From Kalmusia sp. IMI 367209 (taxonomy: Eukaryota > Ascomycota > Dothideomycetes > Pleosporales > Didymosphaeriaceae): a stretch of DNA of 64,000 nucleotides. The stretch lies in the NCBI GenBank assembly GCA_027946365.1, contig JAPEUQ010000014.1, forward strand, positions 1,213,205-1,277,204, in the 5' to 3' direction. A model generated the notes under the pieces. It did no database searches. It was not told the origin of the DNA and saw only the letters and a program-made list of their open reading frames with translations. Of the stretch, positions 44,109 to 55,079 are shown piece after piece. A program made the translations under genes and the position numbers. Positions within the stretch are counted from its first letter, which is position 1; each line of letters opens with the position of its first letter.

Positions 44109-47100
44109 CTATATTTCCATTTCCACTTCCTCAACCTCATCCTCAGCCTTGTCATTATCCTTGATGGCGGTCTGCGCGATTGCCGCATGCAGCTCGCCCA
44201 TGAACTCCATCTTCCGCGCCACTCGCTTCTCCATCGCAGACGCCCCATTAACCAGGATATATCCATGGCAAGTAGGCTCGGTCTGACCACGGCGGCACAC
44301 TCGCTTGAAGAACTGCTCCACAGTGTGCGCACTGCAGGAGGGCTCATACAGGATGGCATGATGGGCGCATTGGAGGTTCAGGCCGACGCCGACTGTGGCA
44401 ACCGTGGCTAACAAGATCCAGGTTTGGTCCTGGCCATCCTTGGTATTGCAGAACTTGTCAAGCGACGTACCGCGGTCCTTGGTCGGCAGGTCAGCGGTGT
44501 AGTCGGCAACATTGCCGGGGAAATAGACCTCAAGCGCGCCCTTCAAAGCGGCTAGAGTCACTGGCCACTTTGAAGCAATGAGAACCTTTGAGCGCTTCCC
44601 GTCCGTCCGCCTTTTGGAGGCAATGTTCACCAGGATACGGCGGAGCTCAACGAACTTTGCTGTCTGGAGCATTCCGCAACGCTTCAGCATATCAATGGTC
44701 TCCTCATGGCGCGGACGTTTGATCATTGGTTGGAGGAGAGGGTGCTCCTTCGTGAACTCTCCTTGCAGTTCCTCTTCTGCCCGGGCCTCCTGCCACCACG
44801 ACACCACTGCTGGTATGCTCGCAGCAGAGATGGTGGTCACATAACCCTGTATATGATGGCCCGCCACCGGCTTCGGTTTGGCGTTCGGGCGCGCGCCATC
44901 CTCCCGCCACACCCGTATTGCTTCCGTCAACTGCCGTTGCACCTCTGCGCGCAGCGCCTGCTCTCCCTTCATAACCACATCGGCTTCGGTTGGGTTGGGC
45001 TTCACCTGGATGATCCTCGTTGTAAGCACGCACTTAATCTCGACGATAGACCGGCCGTTAAACCATGGGCAATCCAACGTCCGGCGGATGATGAACAAGG
45101 GTGCAGCTGGCTGATACAGTGCCTGGATCGACTGATACCGAGGAACTTTCTGGAGGCTCTCGATGTCGAAGCGCACCGACTCGTATAAGGCGGGCAGCTT
45201 CTTCCCCAGGCTTATCATCCCTTCGGCGGACATATCGAACTTGGCTAGGACGTGGAGTGGATCATCGCGGTCCCGTTCATCTAACCAGGCAGGCCTAAAT
45301 AACGCTTGCCGGCAAAATGCGAGCGAGTTAAGCATGTTATTGCCCTGGGGTGTTCCAGAGGCACCCCAGACGATAGGGAAGTTACCCTCTCCGAACGTAG
45401 CCCTGCAGCTAGACTGAGCCGCTTCAAGTATAAGAGTCATTTGCTGCCCGTTCACTGCTAGGTGACACTCGTCGTACATGACATATGCGATCACGAGAAG
45501 GTTCAAAGTCTTTTTTTTTTCACTTCGCGATGGCGGGTGCCCGCAACTCCTGCAGCTTCAATGGTGACAGAGGTAGCATGTAGAACCTGGGCTTCGAAAC
45601 ACCCAGGCGTCGTGATGAGGACAAGATGCGAAGTGTCACGGGGTGGCTGGTCGACTTCCCTTGTTCCGATTTGCTCCCAGCCAGAGCGGTTAGGGTGTTG
45701 TTGGAATGTCCATTGATACTCCAAGTCCTCGCCCTTTCTATTCTTCCAAGTCTTGTGATCCTCCCTATTGCGCCAGTCACTCTCAAACTTGGCCCTGTCG
45801 TAGCCCCTGCAGTACCGGGGCAGCTCACGCGCGGCTAGGGGTGGGAAGCGGCTGAAGCGCTTGCTCCCATTGCTGCTATCATGGAAGGCGATGCGTGTTG
45901 AGAAGCGGTCCAGGAATCGGGAGCCGTCGAGCAGCTTCACCAAGTCATTGTAGAACGAGTCCAAGCCTGAGCGTGGGGTGACGATAAGGTAGCACCCTGC
46001 TAGTGGCTCTTTGCTGGCCTGGAAGAGCGGTCCGTGGTGTTTGGGTTCGCACCAGCAGGCTATGGCGTTCTTGGAGCGACTTGGACAGGATGCGTCAGAC
46101 GGGGCGCCCTCTGGTAGATGGGCCGCGGTGTCGCCCTGCTCACGCGCGCGCTTGACAGCTTCGACGTTTTCTTTGTGGACCGTCCTGAGGACGAATTTGA
46201 GGATGAGCTGCAGCGTCTTGCCGGCACCAGCCTCGTCTCCTAGGATGCCACCACCTAGCACGGACTGCTCCTGCACGAATCCTTCCGTGGCCGAGATGAT
46301 CTGGTAGGGCGAGACTTGGATGGTGTCGTTCAAGCCGAGTTGATGCAGTACGATGCCCTCGGTGTTCTTCAGTTGTTCTACGGTCAGCCAAGGTAGGAGT
46401 TGGGTCGCACGTTGTAGGACGTCTATTTCTACGCGGGCGAGCTTGCGTTGCAACGTGCGCTCCTGCTCTTCGTTCTGGAGCTGGGCGAGCATCTTCAATT
46501 CACGCTCCACGTTATCCTCATCCTCGACAAGAAATTCGAGGGTCTCGTCGTTTTCGTCAGATTCTCCTGACTCTTCTAAAGTCTCTTCTCTGCTGTCGCC
46601 GCCGGCATTGCTTTCCGAGGGAGGGGCGTGCTGACGGAGACGGTCGCCAGCAGCCCAGCTCTCGACGTCTATTGGAGCCTCCTTCACTCCTGATGCTGCT
46701 GCCTTCTTATCCTCGGAGCATGCGGCTGCGCGACGCCTGGCATCCGCAGGCAACGTATCGTAATCTTCATCCTCGGAGCTGCCGACCTCTGCACGTTGCT
46801 CAGGGTTCCTACGGTTGTTGCGGTGCTTGCGGGGTTCTGGGACTGTGCTGAGCACCAGCCGGTCCTCGCTCTCGTTGCGGTTGACTGGAAGCACTGAGCG
46901 GTTGGGAGTCTCCTGTTCGTTAGTCGCTCGCTGCAGCGTATCCTCTGGAAGGTGGTCTGGCTGTTCGACGGTTGGCAACAATCCCTCCCCCCGTCCTATC
47001 TTTTGCATCGCCGCGTGATTCGTTGACAGCTCGCGATAATGCGTCCACCGCCGTATCCTCTGTAAGGCGGCTCGACCGATCAACGACTTGCACCGATGCA

Positions 47101-48152
47101 CCCTCCATTGTATCCTCTAGAAGGCGGTCTGACTGACTGGTGGCTTGAGCCTCTTCATCCTCCGTACCGTGTGTGTGACCAAATTCTGGCACTAGCATGT
47201 CCTGCAGAACGTGTGTTCCGTTTCGTCCTTGCGTCTTCGGGACTTTGGGATTGCGTTCGTCGTTCGTATGGGTGGCTTTGCGTTTGGAGGCATCGGTATT
47301 GTTCATGGGCGTCAGCTTCTGCTCATCTTGTTTGGACGGCGCGCCGGAATCCTGCTTGGGTTGCGCCTTGTGCTGGCGCCTCAGGGAGGGATTGTCGACC
47401 GTCGTTACCCTCACGTTCCGCAACCCTAGCTGGCTTACGCTGTTCAGTGCCGTGCATAGGCCTATGGCCGTACGAATGGGGACGCCGCCTCTGTCGCGCT
47501 CGGGCATAAAGATGAGACCTTGGAAGCCGAAACTATCATCAGCCGCCGCCTCGTCGCATAAGTCTTCCCAGGAAGGCATCCCACGCCTGTCTAGCAGCAG
47601 ATCGGCCAGAACTTCGCCGTGGATGATCTCGGTCTCGCCTTGGAAGGACACGAAGCAGAGGGTTATCTCACTTGGACGAAGGGGGCGAGCGGTAGAGTGG
47701 TGAGCCTGGCTTGGAACAGAGTGGCTAGGACTGAGCGTGGGTGTTCGGATAGGCAGTTCGTACGTTGGGTTTGCTTGTGACTCGGTGGGTTGGATCGGCG
47801 TTGGGTCCTGCGGAAGTGAGACGGGTTTGGGGACCTTCGCTTTCTGACCTTTCAGATGGTCTACACGGTTCATCAAGGCACATATTGCGTTGGTCCTCCA
47901 ATCCTCAGGTGGACGGGAAAATTGCGGCCACCGGTTGAGAAACGCAGCGGCATGCTTTTCCTTAATGTCGTAGCGGTTACCCTTGTACAGCGCGTTTTCT
48001 GGATTAATCTGCTCGCGTGCGAACTTCAGTTCGCCTTTCAGCCTGTTGAGCGCGCTCAGCTCTAGACCAAAGCCGTCCGCAAAATCTTGATCTCTCAATT
48101 TCGACACCGCCGCATTTTTTTTGTACCACGCCGCGTCCTGTGGATACTCCAT
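44109..48152 (-). CDS. SNF2-type ATPase/helicase, two cancelling frame breaks
   Basis: The start is ATG 48152 (CACCATGG context, MEYPQDAAWYKKNAAVSK). Order: a Trp/helix-rich N-terminal domain, a long Ser/Asp/Glu linker, then SNF2 motifs: GILGDEAGAGKTLQLI (motif I), LIVTPRSGL (Ia), YDECHLAVN (motif II, DECH), WGASGTPQGNN (III), KVLIASKWPVTLAAL (IV), VATVGVGLNLQCA (V) and FKRVCRRGQTEP (VI). One extra base in a G6 run (46987-46992) and one missing base in a run of ten T (45511-45520) shift and restore frame; the outer parts are in the same frame. Joined, it is about 1,347 residues. SNF2 enzymes move or remodel protein-DNA complexes using ATP; nuclear localisation is likely. The motif set is complete, so activity is plausible if the breaks are artefacts. 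It is head-to-head with the zinc-knuckle helicase. Confidence 0.78.
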
Positions 48153-48589
48153 GGTGGGCTGCGCGTGCTCGGTTGCGTGGTGCGCTCGGGCGCGTTTGGC
48201 GGATGTTGGCGTGGGATAATGTAGGTTGATAGCGGTTGCTGTGGGTAGATGTAGATTGGCGGTAGTTTCTGCCAAACAGCGTTTCTAAGTGGAAGTTCTA
48301 CGTCACCGGTGAAGACCGCGAGTGGGGCGGTGAAATGCTTGGCGGTGAGGGTGATGGTGAAGTGGACGTTTTTTCATCAACTAGCAACTGCACATCGTAG
48401 CTGCCCGTTCGCGTCATTCTTAAAAAGGCACTGGACCCTCGTGGAGTGGTCTGCAAGGGGAGGGAAGAAAAAAAGAGAGAGGGGACTACCCGGACTAGCC
48501 TGCTCCACATGAGCAGGCCCAGTCATACATATGCTATAAAACGCCGAGCTGTGAGCTTTGGGAGAGTATCGATGGCGAGCGCCAACAAC

Positions 48590-48815
48590 CAACCATACAA
48601 TGGCTTGGACTGGCACAGGCTGGCAGCGTTGGTTTACCTTCGTGGACTGGCATAGACTGGCAGCGTTTGATTGTCTTCGCGGACTGGCATAGACTGGCAG
48701 CGTTTGATTGTCCTCGCGAACTGGCATGAACTGGTAGCGTCTCATTGCCTTCGTGGACTGGGACAGACTGGCGTAGACTGGCAGCATTTGATTGTCTTCG
48801 TGGACTGTCGCGTGG
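48590..48815 (+). repeat. 37-bp minisatellite in the divergent promoter region
   Basis: About five units of ggactggcatagactggcag plus gcgtttgattgtcytcgc, spaced 37 bp, in the gap between the SNF2-type and zinc-knuckle helicase genes. The ggactggcata motif recurs at 61550-61575 within the inverted flank repeat. Confidence 0.75.
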
Positions 48816-50181
48816 AGCCGGGAGGGGCAAGACGAGTGAAAATTTCACCGCATGTCCGCGTCGATCGGGTAGGAAGCTAGCAGACGCCCTGGACTGGCCT
48901 GCGCTATACGGCAAAGACTATGGCACTTTAGGAACGCTGTGGCATTGGGTGCGTGGTGATGGACGTGGGCGCTGACCTACATATTGTAAAATGGCGTCAG
49001 CTGCCATGGAACCGTGGGCTGCTGGATCCATGCGGGCCAAACTATGGAGTGGCACGGTCCTATCCTTATTCTATGCGAAGTCAGTGGAGCACGGAGCATG
49101 TGCAGAGCGGAGCGGGACGACTTACCATCCAGACCCGGCTACGTACGATGGACCCAAGGGTCCTAGTCTGGCGTAGCAAGCCTCCGAGGGCGTACGTATG
49201 CCAGCACTACAAACGCCCTATGGTACCTCGACAGTATGGACATGGCTGCTCGGGGACTCTCCCAACAGGTAATAGGTATGGCGGGACACCTTTGGTCGCT
49301 GTCGTATTCCGCTTTCTGCCCTATCGCTGCAAATCCGGCGTTGAAGCAGTACGTGGGTAGGCGTGTCTATGAGCATTATGTGAAGATGGACATATCGAAA
49401 ACGTGCTGTCGATGCGGTGCACGTGGTGGGGAAGGGCTGCTCGGAGCGGAGTTGCCATCGCTGTCTCGCCTTTTCGAGATGAGCAGGCTCTGCCGTTAAC
49501 CTGTTGGATCTCGATGAACCCGTATGGACATCGTGTCAGTCAAAAGCATAGTGGTAGAGCGATTGGTGCATGGTTGCAAAAGCTTGCACGAGTAAGGGTG
49601 TGCCGATATCAGTTGGGAGCAGGCGGAGTTCCCTGCAGCGTTGGCGGGGAGACAGAGAGAGAGAGAGTTCGTATGGGCTGAACGAGGCGGACGTACCTCT
49701 GCTTTCGTCCATCTACGCTCATGGCGTTAGATGAATCCGGGTAGTCCCCTTTTGCCTCAACTCTCTTCTCTTGTCCGTATCGTCTCCTGCACCGTCGCAC
49801 CCCCGCATCCGAAGCTTCTTCCTTTGGACACCGGTCGGGTGGCAGGTTCTTACACTCCGCCCTTCACCTACACTTTTGCTCGCTTGTCCTTGGCTTGGCG
49901 CGCACAAGTTGTTTACCTGCCTTCCGCCTCCTGCCCCACTGTCTGTTCAAGTCCTCGCCAGCCTGGACCGGGTAGTCCCCTTTCTTCTCTTGCACCACAC
50001 CTCTACTTTTATTTTCCCCTCTCCATCTCTGAACACCGGACGCGCGCTCTACGTCTTCGCCTGTCCTGGTTGGATAGAAAGCCTCCACTCGATTTTCCAT
50101 CCACATACCCTACGCCGTCTCACGTGTCTGCCGCGTTCCTCCCGGCTTGGACAGTCTCTCTCCTCTCCATCAACGCTCAAG
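48816..50181 (+). promoter_or_regulatory. Upstream region and 5-prime leader of the zinc-knuckle helicase gene
   Basis: From about 49740 the sequence becomes strongly pyrimidine-rich (ctctcttctcttgtcc) as in fungal promoters and leaders. gggtagtcccctt occurs twice (near 49740 and 49970). A short plus frame at 49230-49499 with CCRCGARGG is not convincing as a gene. The transcription start is not defined. Confidence 0.4.
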
Positions 50182-50240
50182 GTAAGCAGAGAGCATCCGC
50201 AGGGCGCAGCCTTACAACTTCCTCATACTGATCACCGTAG
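50182..50240 (+). other. Likely intron in the 5-prime untranslated leader
   Basis: GTAAGC donor, TACTGATC branch-like and CACCGTAG acceptor, 59 bp, ending 55 bp before the chosen ATG at 50296. Confidence 0.45.
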
Positions 50241-50295
50241 TCTGCCTCTTTTCACCACCTCGACGCTCGCTCGGTCAGCAGAACGATACCTAGCC

Positions 50296-53200
50296 ATGGA
50301 GGCTCCCGCCGAGCATCACGTCAGCCAGGACACCACGTACGTAAAGCGTTGGGAGTCTTTCCATAAAGGCGTCGTCGTAATCGAGTTTACACCCAATGCC
50401 GATGCCGATGCCGACAGCGCTGGTCCTAAACGCCTTGAGGCTGGCCAGTTCTACGTCAGCGCACGTGATGTTATGACCTGTAACGTGTGCGGTGCGACTG
50501 ACCACGTTGCGAGGGAGTGCCCGCAGTCGCTCATCTGTCGATACTGCCAAGAGCGAGGTCACAAGAAGGCGGAATGCCCCAATCGCATTTGCAACAATTG
50601 CGGACTCGCTGGACATCTGTCGTCCGCATGCCCAGGTCCGCTGAGATGCCATCACTGCAAGGAAGTTGGCCACCGTATGAGCAAGTGTCCCAACCTTGAA
50701 CGCGTCTGCCAGAGGTGCTCGCAGTCTGGTCACGAAGCAGTAGATTGCATGGCACCAGCTCCCACCAAACTTGAAGACGCCGAGGATGCAGCCAGCAAAG
50801 ACGACGAGTTCCCCAAGGACGACGAGTTTCCCAAGGACGACGAGTTCCCCAAGGACGACGAGTTTCCCAAGGACGACGAGTTCCCCAAGGACGACGAGTT
50901 TCCCAAGGACGACGAGTTCCCCAAGGACGGCAGCAAAGACGATAAGGATGAAGCCAGTGAGGATGAACTAGCACCACCCCACGGCACCTTCGTTGCGCCC
51001 GCTTCTGGACAGCTTGATGTCCTGCTCACCACTCAGTTTCTTGAGAGCCACATTTCCTCAATCAACCTAAAGTTCCTGGCCTCATATGACAATCCCGCCA
51101 AACCAGGTGGCAAGACTACCAAGTCAGCTATCGTTCGTTTCTCACCGACCAACCTCGATACTCCGTACACGTGCGAGCGCGTGCCTGCGGAGGACGGAGG
51201 GAAATACAGCAGCGATGCTCTAAGTGTCCTGAGTGAGGCAGCCGTGGAAAATATGAACCGCTTGCTGGGGAGCGGCGGCGTTACCGCTGCGCTCTATCGC
51301 ATCCACTTCACGTACCGCAAAGAGGTAGTCGAGGTCCACGGAAACAGTGTACTCGGCCTGGGTATCTTTTCTGACAGCGAGTACGGCCCGCACACTAACA
51401 CGGTCCATGGCATCCGCGACGCGCTGCTGTCTGGCGCCCAAGTCGACATCTACTTCTTCATGTTGGGCGGCAAGGGTTGTGAAGAGCGCTTAGATGAAGT
51501 GAACACGTCTATGGCGGCGCAGAAGCATCACGACCCCTTGAACGCCTGGTTCCCAAATCGAAGGCTGAACATCCAGCTAGGTCAGCAGCTTGCTAAGGAG
51601 GCCCGTCCAGACTACAAGATCCCGGCACGTCTGCAGTTTGATTCGGCCAAAGAGCTACTGTTGGTCCACTTCTACGGCGCGATCGCGGAGCTCGAAGAAG
51701 TCCCTGGTGCCAAGTTCGTGTCCACGGTCGTGCGATTGGTCGAGTTCGCGGAAACTCACCAGCGCACGTACCTTGCCCTAATTGAGATGGCCGACGGACT
51801 CAATCTTCGTGTCGATGCTCGTTTTGAGCTGCAATTCCTCGGCGAGGACGCATCCGAGACGGCCGCCTGGAGGGGTATCGTTGTCGCGCCAAATCCATAC
51901 AGTACTGGCCTTGAACACAGTGCCTACATCCATCGGCCACACAGTCGCGCGGGGGGATGGGAGCCAAACCCCTTGTTCACCGACGCGCACGTTCTCCAAG
52001 CAAGTGACTTCTCCAGCGCAGAGGACCTTCGCAACGCGCTATATGAGCATGTGGGCATCCGTGTGCTCGTCCGCATACAGCAGCCGAAGAGCAATTTGGA
52101 ACGCGAGGTGAATACACTGCGTCAGCTGGCTCTCGAGCAACCCTTGTATCAGAACGAGCTCAACGTCCTCCTGAACAACAACCCAATCGCCCTCCCTGTC
52201 CATAACTACTTCGAGGACCACTATAGACAGGTCGGGAAAGAGGTCGTTGACGCTGTCATTCAAGAGGTCATCGGCTTCTGCAAACTTAAGGATAAGCAGC
52301 TGGACTTCTTCGCCATGCTCGGAAACCTTCGAGGAGCTTTTGGTCTCGTGCAAGGCGTTGGAGGCACCGGTAAGTCCAAGCTCATCGAGGCTTTGGCCTT
52401 GTACCATTATATCATGCGCGGTCACCTTGAGGGTAGGTCTTCCGGCCAGCTCTGGGTAACGTCGCCCCTCAATCGACAGCTCGACGACCTGGCCGTGCGC
52501 GTGTACAAGACTCTAGATGACTATAGCTCCTCTTTGGACGATACATCGAGCGCCCCGGAAAAGATCGTCATCCGCCGACACATGCGGCAAACCGAAACAA
52601 AGGTATTCAAGCTTCCCTTCACCAACCGGCGTCAGGCGCTTGGCATCGACCGAGATGCCCAGTACATCATGGAGGACGCGGAGGACGATATCATGGATGA
52701 AGTAGAGGACGATGCCATGGATCTTGCCGTGCAACTCGACATTCGGCGTCGATACGACCTGAGCATCACCAGCTGGGGTGATCGACGTCTCAAGGAGGTT
52801 GCGCTTTCGGAAGGTCAGTGGATGCTCCACCTTGCAGGCGTGCCCATGGCTAATGGGGAGCTTCACCCCATCGCTCATCCGGACCCGGCTCGCTTTTCTG
52901 GCTTTCGGGACCTACTGGAGAGGTTCGCGGCAGGCGACCTCCGGACCGGCGAAGAGAAGTCGGAGCTCACATACGCTGCGAACGACGTCACGCGTGAGTT
53001 GGCCCTGAAAGCGGACGTCATATTCATGACGCCACACGTCCTGTCTGAGTATCGCGCCCACAGCATCAGCACATCGTACGCCGTGATCGGTGATGAGGCA
53101 GGGAAGACTGCGGAGCGCGCAGCCATGCACTCCGTCGTCTGGAGCAAGAAAGCCGCTAACCCTACCGTCGTCCCCCATATCTTGCTCGGCGACACGTTCC

Positions 53201-54492
53201 AGCCAAAGCCCGTACTAGGACCCAACGATGACTCGCCCTTCCATCACCAAAACAGCGTATCACTTTTCCAACGCCTACTCCTCGGCGGCGGGACCCAGCT
53301 ATGGCTTACTTTGCAGCATCGCTTCGTTGGAGACATCGCAGACTTGGTCAATGACATCCTTCCGACCGAGCAGTTGCGTACGGATCCGTCAGTCGACGAT
53401 CTACCACTGGTAGCCTTAGCTAAAGAGTTCTGCAAGCAGCTCGGAGTTCCCCGCACCTGCGCGTTCTTGCACACCGACAGCGAGACTCAGGTGAATGAGT
53501 ATTCCAAGTCGACTTATAACGTCGACCATGCGAAACGCGTCTTCTTCCTCGTCCTCTGGGCCATTGTAGTTGGGTTCGACGGCAAAGACCTTGGCATTGC
53601 GGTGCCCTACATAGCTCAGAAGATTCAGTACTTCTCCGGCCGGTACTCGGTTGGCGAGTGGTTGGGGGCACAGGCGTCAGACTCTAGCGACGGCACGCGG
53701 TTCGCACGCTTGAAGGAACAGCTCATGGACGTCGAGATCTTTACGGTGGACGGCATCCAGGGTGCCCAGCTCAGTTTCGTATTCTTCGACACCACCGTTG
53801 CTGGCTCGCTAGGTTTCTTGAGGGACACCAGCCGCGTCCATCTTGCCGTCTCGCGCGCACGCGTTGGGCTCGTGATCATCGGCAACGAGAAGGCCTGCGC
53901 TCAAGCCGCTCCACGGAAAGAGTTCTACCGCAAGACGGCCTACTACAAGCTCGTACACCACTGTCGGAAGAACGGCTCCTACCTCAACCTGGAAAATTCG
54001 AAGTTCAAGGAGCAACTGGACCGGATCGCTGTGCCATGCGACTTGGAGACCCGGCTTGCAGCCGTTCATCGTACACGCGCTCCGGATCTCATGCCCTTTG
54101 ACTTTAGCACTGACCAAGAGTACCGCGGCACCCTGCCCGACTTTGCTAAGACTATGCATGGGGCTATCAAATCTAATAGCGATGCTGGTTCTGATGCTGA
54201 TGGCTTTGGTAACGGTTTCGATGGCGGCTTTGGTGGTGATGGTTGGGGTAAGGATGGTGATAATGGAGGCAGTAGTAAGGCTGGGGAGGTTAAGAGTCCA
54301 GCTTTCAGCATTGAGTCCGAGGAAGAAAAGGGTGACAAAGGCGGTGGTAAGAGCGAGGATGATATCATCATTGCTAGCAGCAGTAAGGGTAAGGAGCCTG
54401 CCATCACTATTGGTGTTCATGAAGGTGAGGGGGATGTCACCGCTCCCGCCAACCACGAAGCTGAGCAGGGTCCAGGTGGTAGTTGGTGGTAG
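50296..54492 (+). CDS. Zinc-knuckle UPF1-like SF1 helicase
   Basis: An intact, unspliced 1,398-residue frame from ATG 50296 (tagccATGg; the frame is open upstream, but only the leader lies there). Residues 62-151 carry five CX2CX4HX4C knuckles (CNVCGATDHVAREC first). Residues 169-210 are seven DDEFPK repeats. A middle domain of unknown fold follows. SF1 motifs: GVGGTGKS (about 687, Walker A), VIGDEAGKT (about 930), LLGDTFQPKP (about 964), LTLQHRF (about 1008), TVDGIQGAQL (about 1150) and LAVSRARVGLVIIGN (about 1185). This is the UPF1-like order. The tail is Gly/Asp/Ser-rich. Zinc knuckles bind single-stranded RNA or DNA, so an RNA or DNA-RNA helicase is likely. UPF1-like relatives act in RNA decay and in fungal silencing; which applies here is unknown. 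It is divergent from the SNF2 gene. Confidence 0.88.
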   Translation: MEAPAEHHVSQDTTYVKRWESFHKGVVVIEFTPNADADADSAGPKRLEAGQFYVSARDVMTCNVCGATDHVARECPQSLICRYCQERGHKKAECPNRICNNCGLAGHLSSACPGPLRCHHCKEVGHRMSKCPNLERVCQRCSQSGHEAVDCMAPAPTKLEDAEDAASKDDEFPKDDEFPKDDEFPKDDEFPKDDEFPKDDEFPKDDEFPKDGSKDDKDEASEDELAPPHGTFVAPASGQLDVLLTTQFLESHISSINLKFLASYDNPAKPGGKTTKSAIVRFSPTNLDTPYTCERVPAEDGGKYSSDALSVLSEAAVENMNRLLGSGGVTAALYRIHFTYRKEVVEVHGNSVLGLGIFSDSEYGPHTNTVHGIRDALLSGAQVDIYFFMLGGKGCEERLDEVNTSMAAQKHHDPLNAWFPNRRLNIQLGQQLAKEARPDYKIPARLQFDSAKELLLVHFYGAIAELEEVPGAKFVSTVVRLVEFAETHQRTYLALIEMADGLNLRVDARFELQFLGEDASETAAWRGIVVAPNPYSTGLEHSAYIHRPHSRAGGWEPNPLFTDAHVLQASDFSSAEDLRNALYEHVGIRVLVRIQQPKSNLEREVNTLRQLALEQPLYQNELNVLLNNNPIALPVHNYFEDHYRQVGKEVVDAVIQEVIGFCKLKDKQLDFFAMLGNLRGAFGLVQGVGGTGKSKLIEALALYHYIMRGHLEGRSSGQLWVTSPLNRQLDDLAVRVYKTLDDYSSSLDDTSSAPEKIVIRRHMRQTETKVFKLPFTNRRQALGIDRDAQYIMEDAEDDIMDEVEDDAMDLAVQLDIRRRYDLSITSWGDRRLKEVALSEGQWMLHLAGVPMANGELHPIAHPDPARFSGFRDLLERFAAGDLRTGEEKSELTYAANDVTRELALKADVIFMTPHVLSEYRAHSISTSYAVIGDEAGKTAERAAMHSVVWSKKAANPTVVPHILLGDTFQPKPVLGPNDDSPFHHQNSVSLFQRLLLGGGTQLWLTLQHRFVGDIADLVNDILPTEQLRTDPSVDDLPLVALAKEFCKQLGVPRTCAFLHTDSETQVNEYSKSTYNVDHAKRVFFLVLWAIVVGFDGKDLGIAVPYIAQKIQYFSGRYSVGEWLGAQASDSSDGTRFARLKEQLMDVEIFTVDGIQGAQLSFVFFDTTVAGSLGFLRDTSRVHLAVSRARVGLVIIGNEKACAQAAPRKEFYRKTAYYKLVHHCRKNGSYLNLENSKFKEQLDRIAVPCDLETRLAAVHRTRAPDLMPFDFSTDQEYRGTLPDFAKTMHGAIKSNSDAGSDADGFGNGFDGGFGGDGWGKDGDNGGSSKAGEVKSPAFSIESEEEKGDKGGGKSEDDIIIASSSKGKEPAITIGVHEGEGDVTAPANHEAEQGPGGSWW
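50800..50928 (+). repeat. 18-bp coding repeat, seven DDEFPK units
   Basis: Alternating gacgacgagttccccaag and gacgacgagtttcccaag units. The alternation of ttc and ttt shows duplication as 36-bp pairs. It encodes an acidic spacer between the zinc knuckles and the rest of the helicase. Confidence 0.9.
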
Positions 54493-55070
54493 AATTTTTC
54501 CCATTGACGCCAGTAGTAGGAGGACATGGTTACGCTAATGCCTGCCGGTCAATTACTCAGTAGTAGAGATCCACTTGGGAAGCCAGAGTAGAAGGAGAGA
54601 AGTCTGGTAGTAGTAGCTTTTCCTATAGCTATAGCTTCCAAAGAGACCATGTCATGAGTCTAGTCCTAATGGCCCAAATGGTAGCAATACCGTGACAACC
54701 TCCATACAAGCTCCAGAGCTAGTAGGGGTTAGTGATCATGTTATTGTCACCACCTGCACCCAGGTTAGCAACTGTGTCAGCCACCAAGTATCAAATGGCC
54801 ACAAATGGCAGATCCGTTACTCGCACGGCAGAATACTCCTGCAATCATACTAGAACTAGCACCTGTATAACTCTTTATTGGATCTCGTGATAGAAGATCT
54901 TAGTATCAAGTTTCAACTCAGGCTTACTGTCGGAGCTTGCCAGGCCCATGTGTAGATTCCCCATCCACAACCGTTAATGCAGCGTGTCTAATGGTCCGTA
55001 ATACTATAGTAATACTAGGGCATCTGTGAACTTTATCGCTCATGTCAGACTCTAGATGCTCAACAGCGTG
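54493..55070. other. Spacer after the helicase gene
   Basis: No clear gene. It includes possible 5-prime sequence of the hAT relic that follows. Confidence 0.4.
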
Positions 55071-55079
55071 GACAAGATC

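Noticed and set aside
49236..49499. Plus frame with CCRCGARGG as a zinc-binding gene
   Set aside because: Short, no clear partner cysteines, no intron or promoter support; lies in the divergent promoter region.
52370..52376. GTAAGT donor-like site in the helicase gene
   Set aside because: It falls within the Walker A codons (GGTGKS); the frame is open and motif-complete without splicing.
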